DNA from: Thermoanaerobaculia bacterium
GTDB taxonomy: Bacteria > Acidobacteriota > Thermoanaerobaculia > Multivoradales > Multivoraceae
NCBI GenBank assembly: GCA_022822365.1
Contig: JAJEBV010000046.1
Span: forward strand, 1 to 64,000
Direction of reading: 5' to 3'
DNA: 64,000 bases
Shown here: positions 25,528-34,748 of the stretch, in pieces
Numbering within the stretch: position 1 is the first letter of the stretch
Layout of the letters: every line of letters starts with the position of its first letter
The notes under the pieces: generated by a model
What the model saw: the letters and a program-made list of their open reading frames with translations, nothing else
The model's database searches: none
What the model was told of the DNA's origin: nothing
Translations under genes and position numbers: made by a program

Positions 25528-26822
25528 GGCGCCGGGATCTCCGCCAGCGCTTCGCCGACCGCGCCGGCGAAGCCGGCGAGCGCGTCTTCGTCGTGGGCGA
25601 GCGACAGGAAGCCGACCTCGAACGCGGACGGGGCGAGCATGTAGCCGCGGTCGAGCAGCCCGCGGTGGAGCAGGCCGAAGACCTCGGCCGTGTTCGGGTG
25701 GAAGCGGTCGGCCCGGCGCGGCGGTTCGTCGTCGCCGTAGGCGAGCCAGAAGATCGACCCGCAGCGGACGAGCCGGTAGGGGTGGCCGCTCGCTTCCAGG
25801 ACGGGGCCGAGCCCGGCTTCGAGCAGCGCCCCCTGGTCTTCCATCCGCTTCCATCCATCGCCGGCCACGAGTTCGCGCAGGGTGGCGAGCCCGCCGGCGA
25901 CGGCGAGCGGGTTCCCGGACAACGTGCCCGCCTGGTAGACGGGGCCGAGCGGGGAAAGCCGGTCCATCAGCCGCGCCGGACCGCCGTACGCGCCGACCGG
26001 CAGCCCGCCGCCGATCACCTTGCCGAGGGTGACCAGATCGGGCTCGATGCCGAGCTGAGCGCCGACGGTGACTCCAGGCACCCGGAAGCCGCTCAACACC
26101 TCGTCGAAGATCAGGAGAGCGCCGCGCTCGGTGCACAGGCGGCGCAGGAGTTGCAGATAGTCCGGCCGCTGCACCAGCAGGCCGTTGTTCGCCGGCAGCG
26201 GCTCGACGATCGCGGCCGCGAGCTTCGCGCCATGACGCCGGAACGCCTCTTCCAGCGCCTCCTCGTCGTCGAGCGGCAGGACGATCGTGTCGCGTGCGGT
26301 GGCCGCCGGGATGCCGGCGCTCGAGGCGATCCCGAAGGTGGCGAGTCCGCTTCCGGCCTCGACCAGCAGCGCGTCGACGTGGCCGTGGTAGCAGCCCTCG
26401 AACTTGAGCACCAGGTCGCGGCCCGTACAGCCGCGGGCGAGCCGGACCGCCGACTGGGTCGCCTCGGTGCCCGAGTTGACGAACCGCATCTTCTCGATGA
26501 CCGGCACGAGTTCCTTGACCATCCGCGCCAGTTCGACCTCGCCCTCGTGGGGTGCGGCGAAGGAAGTGCCGCGCGCTGCCGCCTCGCACACCGCCTCGAC
26601 CACGGCCGGGTGGCTGTGTCCAAGCACCAGGGGCCCGAAGGAGCCGACGAAGTCGACGTAGCTCCTGCCGTCGACCGAGCGCATGACCGCCCCTTCGGCC
26701 TCGGCGATGAAGGGCGGCGTGCCGCCGACCGCGCGGTAGGCGCGCACCGGACTGTTCACGCCTCCGACCAGGTGGCGCTGCGCCTCCGTCCAGAGGTCTT
26801 CGCTGCTTCGTCCGGCGCTCAT
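25524..26822 (-). CDS. hemL: Glutamate-1-semialdehyde 2,1-aminomutase
   Basis: The 432-residue PLP enzyme makes 5-aminolevulinate from glutamate-1-semialdehyde. Features are GGVNSPVRAYRAVGGTPPFI (about 20-39), VNSGTEATQSAVRLAR, LIFDEVLSGFRV and the PLP lysine K268 in TLGKVIGGGLP. Length and motifs are typical of HemL. Its ATG abuts the hemCD stop without a gap, and its stop overlaps hemF, so hemCD-hemL-hemF are co-translated. Confidence 0.95.
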   Translation of the reverse strand: MSAGRSSEDLWTEAQRHLVGGVNSPVRAYRAVGGTPPFIAEAEGAVMRSVDGRSYVDFVGSFGPLVLGHSHPAVVEAVCEAAARGTSFAAPHEGEVELARMVKELVPVIEKMRFVNSGTEATQSAVRLARGCTGRDLVLKFEGCYHGHVDALLVEAGSGLATFGIASSAGIPAATARDTIVLPLDDEEALEEAFRRHGAKLAAAIVEPLPANNGLLVQRPDYLQLLRRLCTERGALLIFDEVLSGFRVPGVTVGAQLGIEPDLVTLGKVIGGGLPVGAYGGPARLMDRLSPLGPVYQAGTLSGNPLAVAGGLATLRELVAGDGWKRMEDQGALLEAGLGPVLEASGHPYRLVRCGSIFWLAYGDDEPPRRADRFHPNTAEVFGLLHRGLLDRGYMLAPSAFEVGFLSLAHDEDALAGFAGAVGEALAEIPAP

Positions 26823-28760
26823 TCAGTCCCCCTTGGGGTCGGCGCCCGCTTCCTCGAGCCACAGGCGTTCGATGCCGGCGGCGGTCGGTTCCTGTGCGCA
26901 CTTCACGTTGCCGGCTCCGGCGCTCCGGAGCGCCGCGGCTGTGGCGGCTCCGATCGCCCAGCAGCTTCGCGGCCAGTCCAGGCCGGACGCTGCGAAGGCG
27001 GAAACCGCCGATGGAGCGGTGAAGAGTACGCGGGCGCGGGCCGCTTGCCAACCTTGCGGCCAGTCGAGCTCGTCATTCGGATGCACGGTGTAGGCCGACC
27101 AGGCAGAAACCCGGCGGCCCGCTGCCTCGAGCGCTTCGACGAGCGACGCTCCGCCGCGGGCGGAATGCGGCACGAACAGCGGGCAACGCGGGTCGAGAAC
27201 CCGGGCCGCATAGCGGGCGAACTCTTCGCCGCCGGAGGCCCGCGCGGCCAGGTTCGGCGGCACGCCGGCCGCGAGCAGCGCGCGCGCCGTGCCCTCGCCC
27301 AGCGCGCACCACGGCAGCCGGCCCCAGACCGGCTCCCGGACGGCGCGCTCCGCCACGACGCGTGCAGCGTTCGGCGACGAGAGGAGCAGCCAGGGCCATT
27401 GGCGTCGCGGCCCGTCCAGGTCGATGCGGTCGGCCGGCCAGGGGGTATCGAAGACCTCGACGGTCGTCGACGGCAGGGCCGCGACCCGGATGGAAGGATC
27501 GAGTCGACCGGTCAGACGGCGAACGGTCTCTGGACCGGAGGTCACGACGAGGTCTGGTAGTCCCCCACCGGGTGCAGCGATCCTCTGGCCGCTGGGTGTA
27601 GGGCCCCTCTGTCCGCTGGGTGCGCGGGTCTTCTGACCCGCTGCCGCCGGAGGCATGTGACCACGGGTCTTCTGACCCGTGGAAGACACGGCGCCGGCCG
27701 TCAGGCCGGCACCGAACTCCGCCAATCCCCGCTCGACCCGCTCAGCCAGGGCGTCGAGCTCGACCGCGCCGTCCGCTGCTGAAGCCGCTGCACCAACGGT
27801 ACGCGGCGCCTCACCGACCGAGGCAGGTTCGCGCCAGTCGTCGGCCGCGATCAGTGTATGGACCTCGTGTAACACCGGCCCCTCCGGGCCGGCGGCGCGT
27901 GCGTCCGCCCAGGCTCCGAACGGTCGGAGACAGCCGCCACCGAGCCGGCCAAGCAGGGAGCGCTCCGCGAAGGCCGCGGCGCGGCTCGGAGAGTGGTCGA
28001 GCGCCGCCATCGCCGCATGTCCGTCGAGCCGGCCGCTGCGCAGGATCTGGACCGCCAGGGCGCCCTGTCCGGGTGCGCAGGGCCAGGAGCGAAGGTCCAG
28101 CCGGAAACCCCGGATAGCGGCGGTTGCAGCGTCGAGCTCGCCACTTCGGGCCAGGCGCAGGACGCCCGCCTCCGCCGCCAGCAGGGCGTCGATCGCGCCG
28201 CTCTGGAGCCACTCGAGCCGGCGTCCCACCGAGCCGCGGACGGCGCAGCAGACGAGGTCCGGCCGCAGAGCGAGCGCCCCGGCCTGCCGGCGTGGCGACG
28301 AGGTGCCCAGGCGCGCGCCGGCCGAAAGCGGCGCGAACGCGGCGCGGGCCGGCCTGGCCTGCGCCTCCAGGGCGTCGTCGCCGTGATCGAGCAGCTCCTC
28401 GAGCGTCGGCGCCCCTTCGCTCGCCTCGTTCGCTTCGGAATCCGGCGCGAACAGCAGCAGATCGAATGGCCGCTCCCGCTCCGGCACCGCCGCGGTCACC
28501 AGGTCGGGCTCGTCCTCGACCGGCAGGTCCTTCAGCGAGTGGACGACGAGGTCCACGGAGCCGTCGCGGAGGGCCGCGGTCAGTTCGCCCGTGAACACGC
28601 CCTTGGCCTGGGCGAAGCTCCCCCCGAGGCTGCGGTCACCCTGGGAAGACATGGCTCGGACCAGCGTGTCCACGCCCAGTTCGCCGAGCCGCCGGGCGAC
28701 AAGGTCGGCCTGGATCCGCGCCAGTGGCGTCGCCCTGGTGCCGATGACGATCGGTGCCAT
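26823..28760 (-). CDS. hemCD: Porphobilinogen deaminase / uroporphyrinogen-III synthase fusion
   Basis: This is a 645-residue bifunctional protein. Residues 1 to about 310 are HemC: IGTRATPLARIQADLV, LVVHSLKDLPVE, LGTSSPRR and the dipyrromethane-binding Cys277 in RLGGGCLRPFG. Residues about 402-645 are HemD, with LLLSSPNAARVV, ALGEGTARALLAAG and LFTAPSAVSAFAASG. Fusion lets the unstable hydroxymethylbilane pass straight to the synthase. The linker (about 352-401) is rich in Gly, Gln, Pro and Arg and is encoded by a run of palindromes. HemC also has an Ala/Arg insert near 125-150. It is the first gene of the heme unit, divergent from the M2 peptidase. hemB is not in the window. Confidence 0.92.
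   Translation of the reverse strand: MAPIVIGTRATPLARIQADLVARRLGELGVDTLVRAMSSQGDRSLGGSFAQAKGVFTGELTAALRDGSVDLVVHSLKDLPVEDEPDLVTAAVPERERPFDLLLFAPDSEANEASEGAPTLEELLDHGDDALEAQARPARAAFAPLSAGARLGTSSPRRQAGALALRPDLVCCAVRGSVGRRLEWLQSGAIDALLAAEAGVLRLARSGELDAATAAIRGFRLDLRSWPCAPGQGALAVQILRSGRLDGHAAMAALDHSPSRAAAFAERSLLGRLGGGCLRPFGAWADARAAGPEGPVLHEVHTLIAADDWREPASVGEAPRTVGAAASAADGAVELDALAERVERGLAEFGAGLTAGAVSSTGQKTRGHMPPAAAGQKTRAPSGQRGPTPSGQRIAAPGGGLPDLVVTSGPETVRRLTGRLDPSIRVAALPSTTVEVFDTPWPADRIDLDGPRRQWPWLLLSSPNAARVVAERAVREPVWGRLPWCALGEGTARALLAAGVPPNLAARASGGEEFARYAARVLDPRCPLFVPHSARGGASLVEALEAAGRRVSAWSAYTVHPNDELDWPQGWQAARARVLFTAPSAVSAFAASGLDWPRSCWAIGAATAAALRSAGAGNVKCAQEPTAAGIERLWLEEAGADPKGD
27624..27710. repeat. 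Palindromic elements inside the hemCD linker
   Basis: Three perfect hairpins lie in frame within hemCD: GCGGGTC-TTCT-GACCCGC (27624-27641), CCACGGGTC-TTCT-GACCCGTGG (27661-27682) and GCCGGCC-GTCA-GGCCGGC (27693-27710). On the gene strand they encode the repeated peptides TGQKTR and AGQKTR. Related degenerate units continue to about 27575 (PSGQR twice). They match the intergenic copies at 15083, 17884 and 44826. Confidence 0.75.
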
Positions 28761-28888
28761 CGGACCGGGATTCTACGGAGCCGCGCTCCGGCGTGCCGGC
28801 GCGGAGCCCTGGAATAGAGTCGATACTCGGTCCCGCCGTTGGCCGCCTGGAGCCGATTGGGGCCTGGAACCGATAGGGAGGACTCGCC

Positions 28889-30724
28889 GTGTCGCTGATT
28901 CCGCTTCGAACCCGAGCAATTCCTGTTTACCTGGGCCCCTTCTGCCTGCCCCTGGTCGCTGCCGCGGCCGTCCTGCTTGCCGGCTGCGCCGGCGAAGCGC
29001 GGCCGTCGGCGGCCGAGTTCACGGCGGCGGCGGAGGAGACGCTCATGGAGCACTACTACGACGGCAGCCGCGCGGCCTGGGTGCAGTCGACGTACATCAA
29101 CGAGGACACGACCGCCCTGGCGGCCCGTGCCGGAGCGGAGGCGCTGACCCGCGCGATCGACTTCGCGCAGGAGGCGGCGACCTACGACGCGGCGTCGGAG
29201 GCGGACGAGGTGGCGCGCAAGCTCGGCCTGCTGCGGGGCGGACTGACCGTGGCCGCGCCAGCCGACGAGGCGAAGATCGAGGAACTGAGCCAGATCACGA
29301 GCAGGATGGAAGCGGCCTACGGCACGGGCAGCCACTGTCCGAACGGGCCGGAATCCTGCCGTTCGCTCGACGATCTGGAGGACGTGATCGACAACAGCCG
29401 GGACGCCGGCGCGCTGCTCGACGCCTGGGAGGGTTGGCGGACGATCTCGCCGCCGATGCGCGCGGACTACCAGCGCTTCGTCGAGCTCTCGAACGAAGGC
29501 GCCCGGGGCCTCGGCTACGACGACACCGGCGCGATGTGGCGGTCGGGCTACGACATGCCGGCGGACGACTTCGCCGCGGAGACGGACCGTCTCTGGGAGC
29601 AGGTGAAGCCCCTCTACGACGACCTGCACTGCCACGTCCGCGCCGAACTCGCGGAGCAGTACGGTCCGGACGTCGTGGATCCCGAGGGCGCCATCCCGGC
29701 GCACGTCCTGGGCAACATGTGGGCGCAGACGTGGTCCAACGTGTTCGACCTGGTCGCGCCGCAGACGGCCGATCCCGGCTACGACCTGACGGAGATTCTC
29801 CGCGAGCGTCAGACGTCGGAGCGGGAGATGGTGGAGATCGCCGAGGGCTTCTTCACCTCGCTCGGGATGGAGGAACTCCCCGACACGTTCTGGCGGCGCT
29901 CCCAGTTCCTCCGGCCGCGAGACCGCGACGTCGTCTGTCACGCGAGCGCCTGGCACCTCGACCTGGACGAAGACGTCCGCATCAAGATGTGCATCCAGAT
30001 CAACGCCGAGGATTTCTCGACGATCCACCACGAACTCGGCCACACCTACTACCAGCTCGGTTACCGGGAGCTGCCGCCCCTGTTCCGGGACAGCGCGAAC
30101 GACGGCTTCCACGAGGCGCTGGGCGACACGATCTCCCTGTCCGTCACCCCGGGCTACCTCGTCGACATCGGTCTGCTCGACGAGGAGCCGCCGGCCGAGG
30201 CCGACCTCTCGCTCCTCATGCGGATGGCGCTGGACAAGGTCGCCTTCCTGCCCTTCGGCCTGCTCGTCGACCGCTGGCGCTGGGGCGTGTTCTCCGGCGA
30301 GACGCCGCCCGAGGAGTACAACGCGGCCTGGTGGCGCCTGCGCGAGCAGTACCAGGGGGTGACCGCTCCATCGACGCGAACGGAGGAGGACTTCGACCCC
30401 GGCGCGAAGTACCACGTGCCGGGCAACACGCCCTACACGCGCTACTTCCTGGCGCACATCCTCCAGTTCCAGTTCCACCGCGACCTGTGCGCGGCGATCG
30501 GCTACGAAGGCCCGCTCCACCGCTGCTCGATCTACGGCGAGGAAGAGGCGGGCCGCCGCCTGCGCGAGATGATGGCGATGGGTCTGAGCCGGCCGTGGCC
30601 CGAGGCGCTCGAGGCCATGGGCGGCAGCCGGGAGATGGACGCCACGGCGATCCTCGACTACTTCGCCCCGCTCGCCGACTGGCTCAAGGAGCGGAACGCC
30701 GGCCGGTCCTGCGGTTGGAGCTGA
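28889..30724 (+). CDS. M2-family (ACE-like) zinc peptidase, lipoprotein
   Basis: The 611-residue protein begins at GTG 28889, preceded by AGGGAGGA. It has a lipoprotein signal: hydrophobic VAAAAVLLAGCAG with the lipid-accepting Cys at about 32. The metallopeptidase site is H381-E-L-G-H385 with the third ligand E409 (FHEALGDTISLS). The 24-residue spacing equals that of angiotensin-converting enzyme. A neighbouring block, FRDSANDGFHEALG, is also typical. M2 enzymes remove C-terminal dipeptides from oligopeptides. Envelope-anchored peptide scavenging is the likely role. It is followed 4 bp later by xthA. Confidence 0.9.
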   Translation: MSLIPLRTRAIPVYLGPFCLPLVAAAAVLLAGCAGEARPSAAEFTAAAEETLMEHYYDGSRAAWVQSTYINEDTTALAARAGAEALTRAIDFAQEAATYDAASEADEVARKLGLLRGGLTVAAPADEAKIEELSQITSRMEAAYGTGSHCPNGPESCRSLDDLEDVIDNSRDAGALLDAWEGWRTISPPMRADYQRFVELSNEGARGLGYDDTGAMWRSGYDMPADDFAAETDRLWEQVKPLYDDLHCHVRAELAEQYGPDVVDPEGAIPAHVLGNMWAQTWSNVFDLVAPQTADPGYDLTEILRERQTSEREMVEIAEGFFTSLGMEELPDTFWRRSQFLRPRDRDVVCHASAWHLDLDEDVRIKMCIQINAEDFSTIHHELGHTYYQLGYRELPPLFRDSANDGFHEALGDTISLSVTPGYLVDIGLLDEEPPAEADLSLLMRMALDKVAFLPFGLLVDRWRWGVFSGETPPEEYNAAWWRLREQYQGVTAPSTRTEEDFDPGAKYHVPGNTPYTRYFLAHILQFQFHRDLCAAIGYEGPLHRCSIYGEEEAGRRLREMMAMGLSRPWPEALEAMGGSREMDATAILDYFAPLADWLKERNAGRSCGWS

Positions 30725-30728
30725 CGGC

Positions 30729-31505
30729 TTGCTGATCGCCACCTGGAACATCAACGGCCTGGGCGCGCGCTTCGAGTTCCTCGTCTACTGGCTCAAGGCG
30801 CGGCGGCCCGATGTCGTGGGCCTGCAGGAACTCAAGGCGACCGCAGACAACGTACCGATCCCGGCGCTCGAGGATCTCGGCTACCACGCCGCCGTGTGCG
30901 GCCAGAAGGCCTGGAACGGCGTCGCCGTCCTCTCGCGCCATCCGATCGAGGAGGTCCAGTCCGGCCTGCCGGGCGAAGAGGAGGCCGGCGCGCGCCTGCT
31001 ACGGGTGAAGACCGCGGGCCTCGACTTCACGACCGTCTACTGCCCGAACGGCAAGGACATCGATCACCTGGACTATCCCCGCAAGCTGGCTTGGTTCGAC
31101 TCGCTCCGGGACTACCTGGGCGGTTCACTCGGCGCGGACGAGTCCGCGGTTCTCTGCGGCGACTTCAACATCGCGCCGACGCGCCTCGACACCCACGACG
31201 AGGACCGCCTGGCCGGCGGCATCCACCACACGGAGGCGGAGCGCGAGCGGTTTCGCGCGCTGCTCGACCTCGGGTTCGTCGACCTGTTCCGGGAACTCCA
31301 TCCGGAGACGGTCAAGTTCTCCTGGTGGGACTACCGCTTCGGCGCCTTCCACCGCAACCTGGGTCTGCGGATCGACTTCCTGCTGGCGACAGAAGCCGTC
31401 CGGGAGCGTGTCCAGGAGGTCGAGACCGACCGCGACTACAGGAAGAAGAAGGAGGGGCTCATCGCCTCCGACCACGCGCCGGTGATGGCGAGGCTGGGTG
31501 CGTAG
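30729..31505 (+). CDS. xthA: Exodeoxyribonuclease III (AP endonuclease)
   Basis: The 258-residue EEP-fold enzyme starts at TTG 30729, directly at the conserved LLIATWNINGLGAR-like strand. Catalytic motifs are GLQELKA (Glu near 35), VYCPNG, LCGDFNIAPTRLD and the terminal LIASDHAPVMARL. It nicks DNA at abasic sites and degrades 3' ends in base-excision repair. It sits 4 bp after the M2 peptidase gene, probably on the same transcript, and converges on the MFS gene with 5 bp between. Confidence 0.92.
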   Translation: MLIATWNINGLGARFEFLVYWLKARRPDVVGLQELKATADNVPIPALEDLGYHAAVCGQKAWNGVAVLSRHPIEEVQSGLPGEEEAGARLLRVKTAGLDFTTVYCPNGKDIDHLDYPRKLAWFDSLRDYLGGSLGADESAVLCGDFNIAPTRLDTHDEDRLAGGIHHTEAERERFRALLDLGFVDLFRELHPETVKFSWWDYRFGAFHRNLGLRIDFLLATEAVRERVQEVETDRDYRKKKEGLIASDHAPVMARLGA

Positions 31506-31510
31506 GGGGG

Positions 31511-33121
31511 TCAGGCCGCTTCGACGACTTCCCCGACAGCCTGGGCGCGCTCGATCCGCGTGCTCTCGTCGCTCGCCACCGAGCGGCCGGCCAGCCAGAA
31601 GAAGATCACGCCGAGGACGTACGCGCCCAGGCTGGCGAGCATCGCCAGTTGCAGCGAGCGTCCAGAGTCCACGCCACCGGCCTCCAGGGTCGTGCTCAGC
31701 CAGCCCATGAGGAAGGGGCCCAGGGCGAGGCCCACGAAGGTCATCATGAGGATGTAGAACGCCGATGCGGTTCCGCGCATCCTGGGCAGCACGAGGTCGT
31801 TGGCCATGGCGACGGCCGAACCGATCCAGGCCGATCCGAAGACCGTGAAGAGGAAGTTCATCACGTAGGCGGTCGTGACGCTCTCGGTCAGCACGAAGAA
31901 GGCGCCCAGGGGGATCGAGCCGACGGCGATGATGAGCCCGCAGAGCGGCCGGGCGTTTGGCCTCTTCCGCTTCATCCGGTCGGAGAACCAGCCGCCTCCG
32001 GCAACGCCGAGCCAGCCGGCGACGGCGGCCGTGAGGCCGAGAATCAGACCGGCTTCGCCGGCGCTCTGATCGTGAACCCGCCGGAAGAACGTCGGCGCCC
32101 AGAAGCCGAGGCCGTAACCGACGAAGGCCATCCAGCCGAAGCCGAACATGCCGTAGATCATCGAGCGGGACCGGTAGATCAGTTCGAACGTGGGCCGGTC
32201 CCTCAACTTCAGTCCCTGCACCCAGGACAGAAAGGCGTAGGCGCCGATGGCGAGCGCGATCCACTGCACCGGATTGCCGAAGACCTGGATCAGGCCGAAA
32301 GCGACTACAGCGCATCCGACGGCGATCAGCAGGTTTCTGCTGATCGCGCGAAAGCCGCCGTTCGCGAAGAGCGAGAACACGGTGAGCGGCGGCAGAATGG
32401 CGGCCGTCTCCTTCCCCAGTTCCCTGAACGGCGCGGGATGCGGGGGAGTGACGAGGCCCTCGCTCTGGCCTCGCACGGGCTCCTTCAAAGTCCATACCCA
32501 GATCGCCATCAGCAGGCCCGGCAGGCCCACGGCGAAGAACGCGACCTGCCAGCCGACGAGGCCGAAGGGCGCGCCGCCGTCCGCGTACGCGTTGTTCCAG
32601 CGGTCGACGATCTGACCGCCGATCAGGATGCCGAGACCGGCGCCGATGTAGACGCCGCTCGAGTACATCGCCGTGACCGTGGCTCGCAGCCGCGGCGGGT
32701 AGTAGTCGCCGAGCATGGAGAACGCCGCCGGCCCGGCGCTCGATTCGCCGATGCCGACGCCGACCCGGTAGGCGGCGAGGGAAGCGAAGCCGCGGGCGGT
32801 TCCCGACAGCGCGGTCATCAGGCTCCACGCGGCCAGGCCGATCGAGATCAGGCTCTTGCGGGTCCACATGTCGGCCAGGCGGCCGATCGGAATCCCGAAG
32901 ATGGCGTAGAAGACGGCGAACGCGGTGCCGTAGAGGAAGCCGAGCTGGGCGTCGCTGACGCCCAGGTCGTTGCGGATGTCCTCGGCGAGGATCGAGAGGA
33001 TCTGGCGGTCGATGAAGTTGAAGACGTAGACCAGGACGAGGACGCCCAGGACGTAGTTGGAGTACCACCGGCTGGGCGCCTGCGGGGCTGGGTTCTGGCT
33101 GTCCTGCTCTGTTGACGTCAT
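31511..33121 (-). CDS. Spinster-type MFS transporter
   Basis: The 536-residue protein has about 12 transmembrane segments, starting with VLGVLVLVYVFNFIDRQILS (about 24-43), whose F-I-D-R-Q motif typifies the spinster branch. MFS motif A is GRLADMWTRKSL (about 78-89). GVGIGESSAGPAAFSMLGDYY follows (shown in part), the usual motif of this subfamily. A long cytoplasmic loop is seen near 215-250. Substrate is unknown; bacterial members move lipids, hexuronate-like or aromatic compounds. It begins 13 bp after the ferritin stop and is probably co-transcribed. Confidence 0.85.
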   Translation of the reverse strand: MTSTEQDSQNPAPQAPSRWYSNYVLGVLVLVYVFNFIDRQILSILAEDIRNDLGVSDAQLGFLYGTAFAVFYAIFGIPIGRLADMWTRKSLISIGLAAWSLMTALSGTARGFASLAAYRVGVGIGESSAGPAAFSMLGDYYPPRLRATVTAMYSSGVYIGAGLGILIGGQIVDRWNNAYADGGAPFGLVGWQVAFFAVGLPGLLMAIWVWTLKEPVRGQSEGLVTPPHPAPFRELGKETAAILPPLTVFSLFANGGFRAISRNLLIAVGCAVVAFGLIQVFGNPVQWIALAIGAYAFLSWVQGLKLRDRPTFELIYRSRSMIYGMFGFGWMAFVGYGLGFWAPTFFRRVHDQSAGEAGLILGLTAAVAGWLGVAGGGWFSDRMKRKRPNARPLCGLIIAVGSIPLGAFFVLTESVTTAYVMNFLFTVFGSAWIGSAVAMANDLVLPRMRGTASAFYILMMTFVGLALGPFLMGWLSTTLEAGGVDSGRSLQLAMLASLGAYVLGVIFFWLAGRSVASDESTRIERAQAVGEVVEAA

Positions 33122-33134
33122 TCGGCTCCCGTGG

Positions 33135-33662
33135 TCATTCGGCTCCGTCCGCTCCCGGTTCCGCCATGGCGCCGGGTACGGTGCCCTTCGCGAGTTCCTG
33201 GTCGATCATCAGCATACCGACCCCGTCGCCGCCCACCAGGCGCAGCCGGCCGAGCAGTGTGCGGGCGACGTTCTCCTCCTCGACCTGCTCGTTGATGAAC
33301 CATTGGAGCATGATCGAGGCGGCGCGGTCGTGGACCTTCTCGGAGAGGTCGTAGAGTTTCTCGATCGCCCTGGTGACCCGCTGCTCGCTCTTGAGAATGT
33401 CGGCGACGGCGGCTTCCGGCGATTCCCACTCGGTCGGCTGGGCCGGAATCTCGGGGATCCGGACGAGGAGGTCGCGGTCGGCCAGGTGGTCGATGATGCG
33501 GTGGGCGTGGCCGAGTTCGTCGGCCGACTGGCCGCGCAGCCACGCGCCGAAGCCGGGCAGGTCGATGCGCTCGAGCCAGAGCGCCATGGACAGGTAGCGA
33601 TGCGCGGCCTCGAACTCGAGGCCAAGGTGGGTATTCAAACGGTCGTGGAGCTTCTGGTCCAT
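33135..33662 (-). CDS. Non-heme ferritin (FtnA-like)
   Basis: The 175-residue four-helix protein carries ferroxidase ligands in LGLEFEAAHRYLSMALWLE (about 13-31), SADELGHAHRIIDHLADRD and INEQVEEENVARTL. It stores iron as a ferric mineral after oxidising Fe2+. The length and the absence of the Met heme ligand of bacterioferritin favour FtnA. The C-terminal tail (about 160-175) is acidic. It lies between mdh and the MFS gene on one strand. Confidence 0.88.
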   Translation of the reverse strand: MDQKLHDRLNTHLGLEFEAAHRYLSMALWLERIDLPGFGAWLRGQSADELGHAHRIIDHLADRDLLVRIPEIPAQPTEWESPEAAVADILKSEQRVTRAIEKLYDLSEKVHDRAASIMLQWFINEQVEEENVARTLLGRLRLVGGDGVGMLMIDQELAKGTVPGAMAEPGADGAE

Positions 33663-33742
33663 CGTGTTCTCCGGGTCGGGCGATTGGGGCAGTTGAAGGC
33701 GGACGCCGCGAGCATAGCGCTGCCCGATGGAGAAGCGGTGAA

Positions 33743-33757
33743 GCGGGAAACTCCCGC
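33743..33757 (-). terminator. Possible terminator after mdh
   Basis: GCGGGA, loop of 3, TCCCGC form a perfect 6-bp stem 11 bp after the mdh stop on the minus strand. Only two T follow, so it is a weak candidate for a factor-independent terminator. Confidence 0.35.
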
Positions 33758-33767
33758 CTGCCTTGCG

Positions 33768-34748
33768 CTACGGCAGCAGCTCTTCGACGCCGGCGCGCTC
33801 TTCGAAGAGCTCGTCCAGCGTCGCCTGCATCCGCCCCTGGCTGAACTCGTCGACGTCGAGGCCCTGGACGATCGAGTAGTCGCCGTCGCTGGTGGTCACC
33901 GGGAAGGAGTAGATGACGCCTTCGCGCGCGCCGTAGCTGCCGTCGGCGGGAATCGCCATGCTGACCCAGTCGCCGTCGGCCGTACCCTGGACCCAGGTGC
34001 GGATGTGGTCGATCGCCGCGGCGGCCGCGGAGGCCGCGGAGGAGGCGCCGCGCGCCTTGATGATCGCCGCGCCGCGCTGCTGGACGGTGGGAATGAACTC
34101 CTCGCGGGTCCACGCCTCGTCGACCAGCTTCGGCGCCGGCCGTCCGTCGACCAGGGCGTGGTTGAGGTCCGGGTACTGCGTCGCCGAGTGGTTGCCCCAG
34201 ATCGTCATCCGGCGTACCCGGGTCGTGTGGGCGCCGGTCTTCCCGGCGAGCTGGCTGATCGCCCGGTTGTGATCGAGCCGGGTCATCGCCGTGAACTGCC
34301 GCCGATCCAGGCCGGGCGCGTTGCTGGCCGCGATCAGCGCGTTCGTGTTAGCCGGGTTGCCGACGACTACCACCCGTACGTCCCGGCTCGCATGGGCGTC
34401 GAGCGCCTTGCCCTGAACGGAGAAGATCGCCGCGTTCGCCTGCAGCAGGTCCTTCCGCTCCATGCCCGGCCCGCGCGGCCGCGCACCGACCAGCATGGCG
34501 ATGTCGGCTCCGTCGAAAGCCTCGTCCGCGTCCGAACTCGTCACGATGTCGTGGAGCAGCGGATAGGCGGAGTCGCGAAGCTCCATGACCACGCCCGCGA
34601 GCGCGTCCATCGCCGGCGGAATCTCCAGCAACTGGAGGCTCACGGGCTGGTTCGGGCCCAGCATTTCGCCGGCGGCGATGCGGAAGATCAGGGAATAGCC
34701 GATCTGACCGGCGGCTCCGGTGACAGCGACTCGAACGGGTGTCTGCAT
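33768..34748 (-). CDS. mdh: Malate dehydrogenase
   Basis: The 326-residue NAD-dependent enzyme interconverts malate and oxaloacetate. It begins VAVTGAAGQIGYSLIFRIA (about 6-24), then shows the malate-specific block GARPRGPGMERKDLL (about 92-106) with substrate-binding Arg residues. Further blocks are VVVGNPANTNAL, LDHNRAISQLA and the catalytic His in MTIWGNHSATQYPD. It is of the cytosolic group I type. Start ATG 34748 has an excellent GAGGAGG Shine-Dalgarno 9-15 nt upstream. It is divergent from the large repeat protein. Confidence 0.94.
   Translation of the reverse strand: MQTPVRVAVTGAAGQIGYSLIFRIAAGEMLGPNQPVSLQLLEIPPAMDALAGVVMELRDSAYPLLHDIVTSSDADEAFDGADIAMLVGARPRGPGMERKDLLQANAAIFSVQGKALDAHASRDVRVVVVGNPANTNALIAASNAPGLDRRQFTAMTRLDHNRAISQLAGKTGAHTTRVRRMTIWGNHSATQYPDLNHALVDGRPAPKLVDEAWTREEFIPTVQQRGAAIIKARGASSAASAAAAAIDHIRTWVQGTADGDWVSMAIPADGSYGAREGVIYSFPVTTSDGDYSIVQGLDVDEFSQGRMQATLDELFEERAGVEELLP

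Noticed and set aside
24553..27051. HemF as an 832-residue protein
   Set aside because: Residues upstream of GTG 25527 are the shadow of hemL; the family length is about 300-330.
27624..27710. hemCD palindromes as terminators splitting the gene
   Set aside because: The frame is open throughout, both enzyme domains are complete, and no T-runs follow the hairpins.
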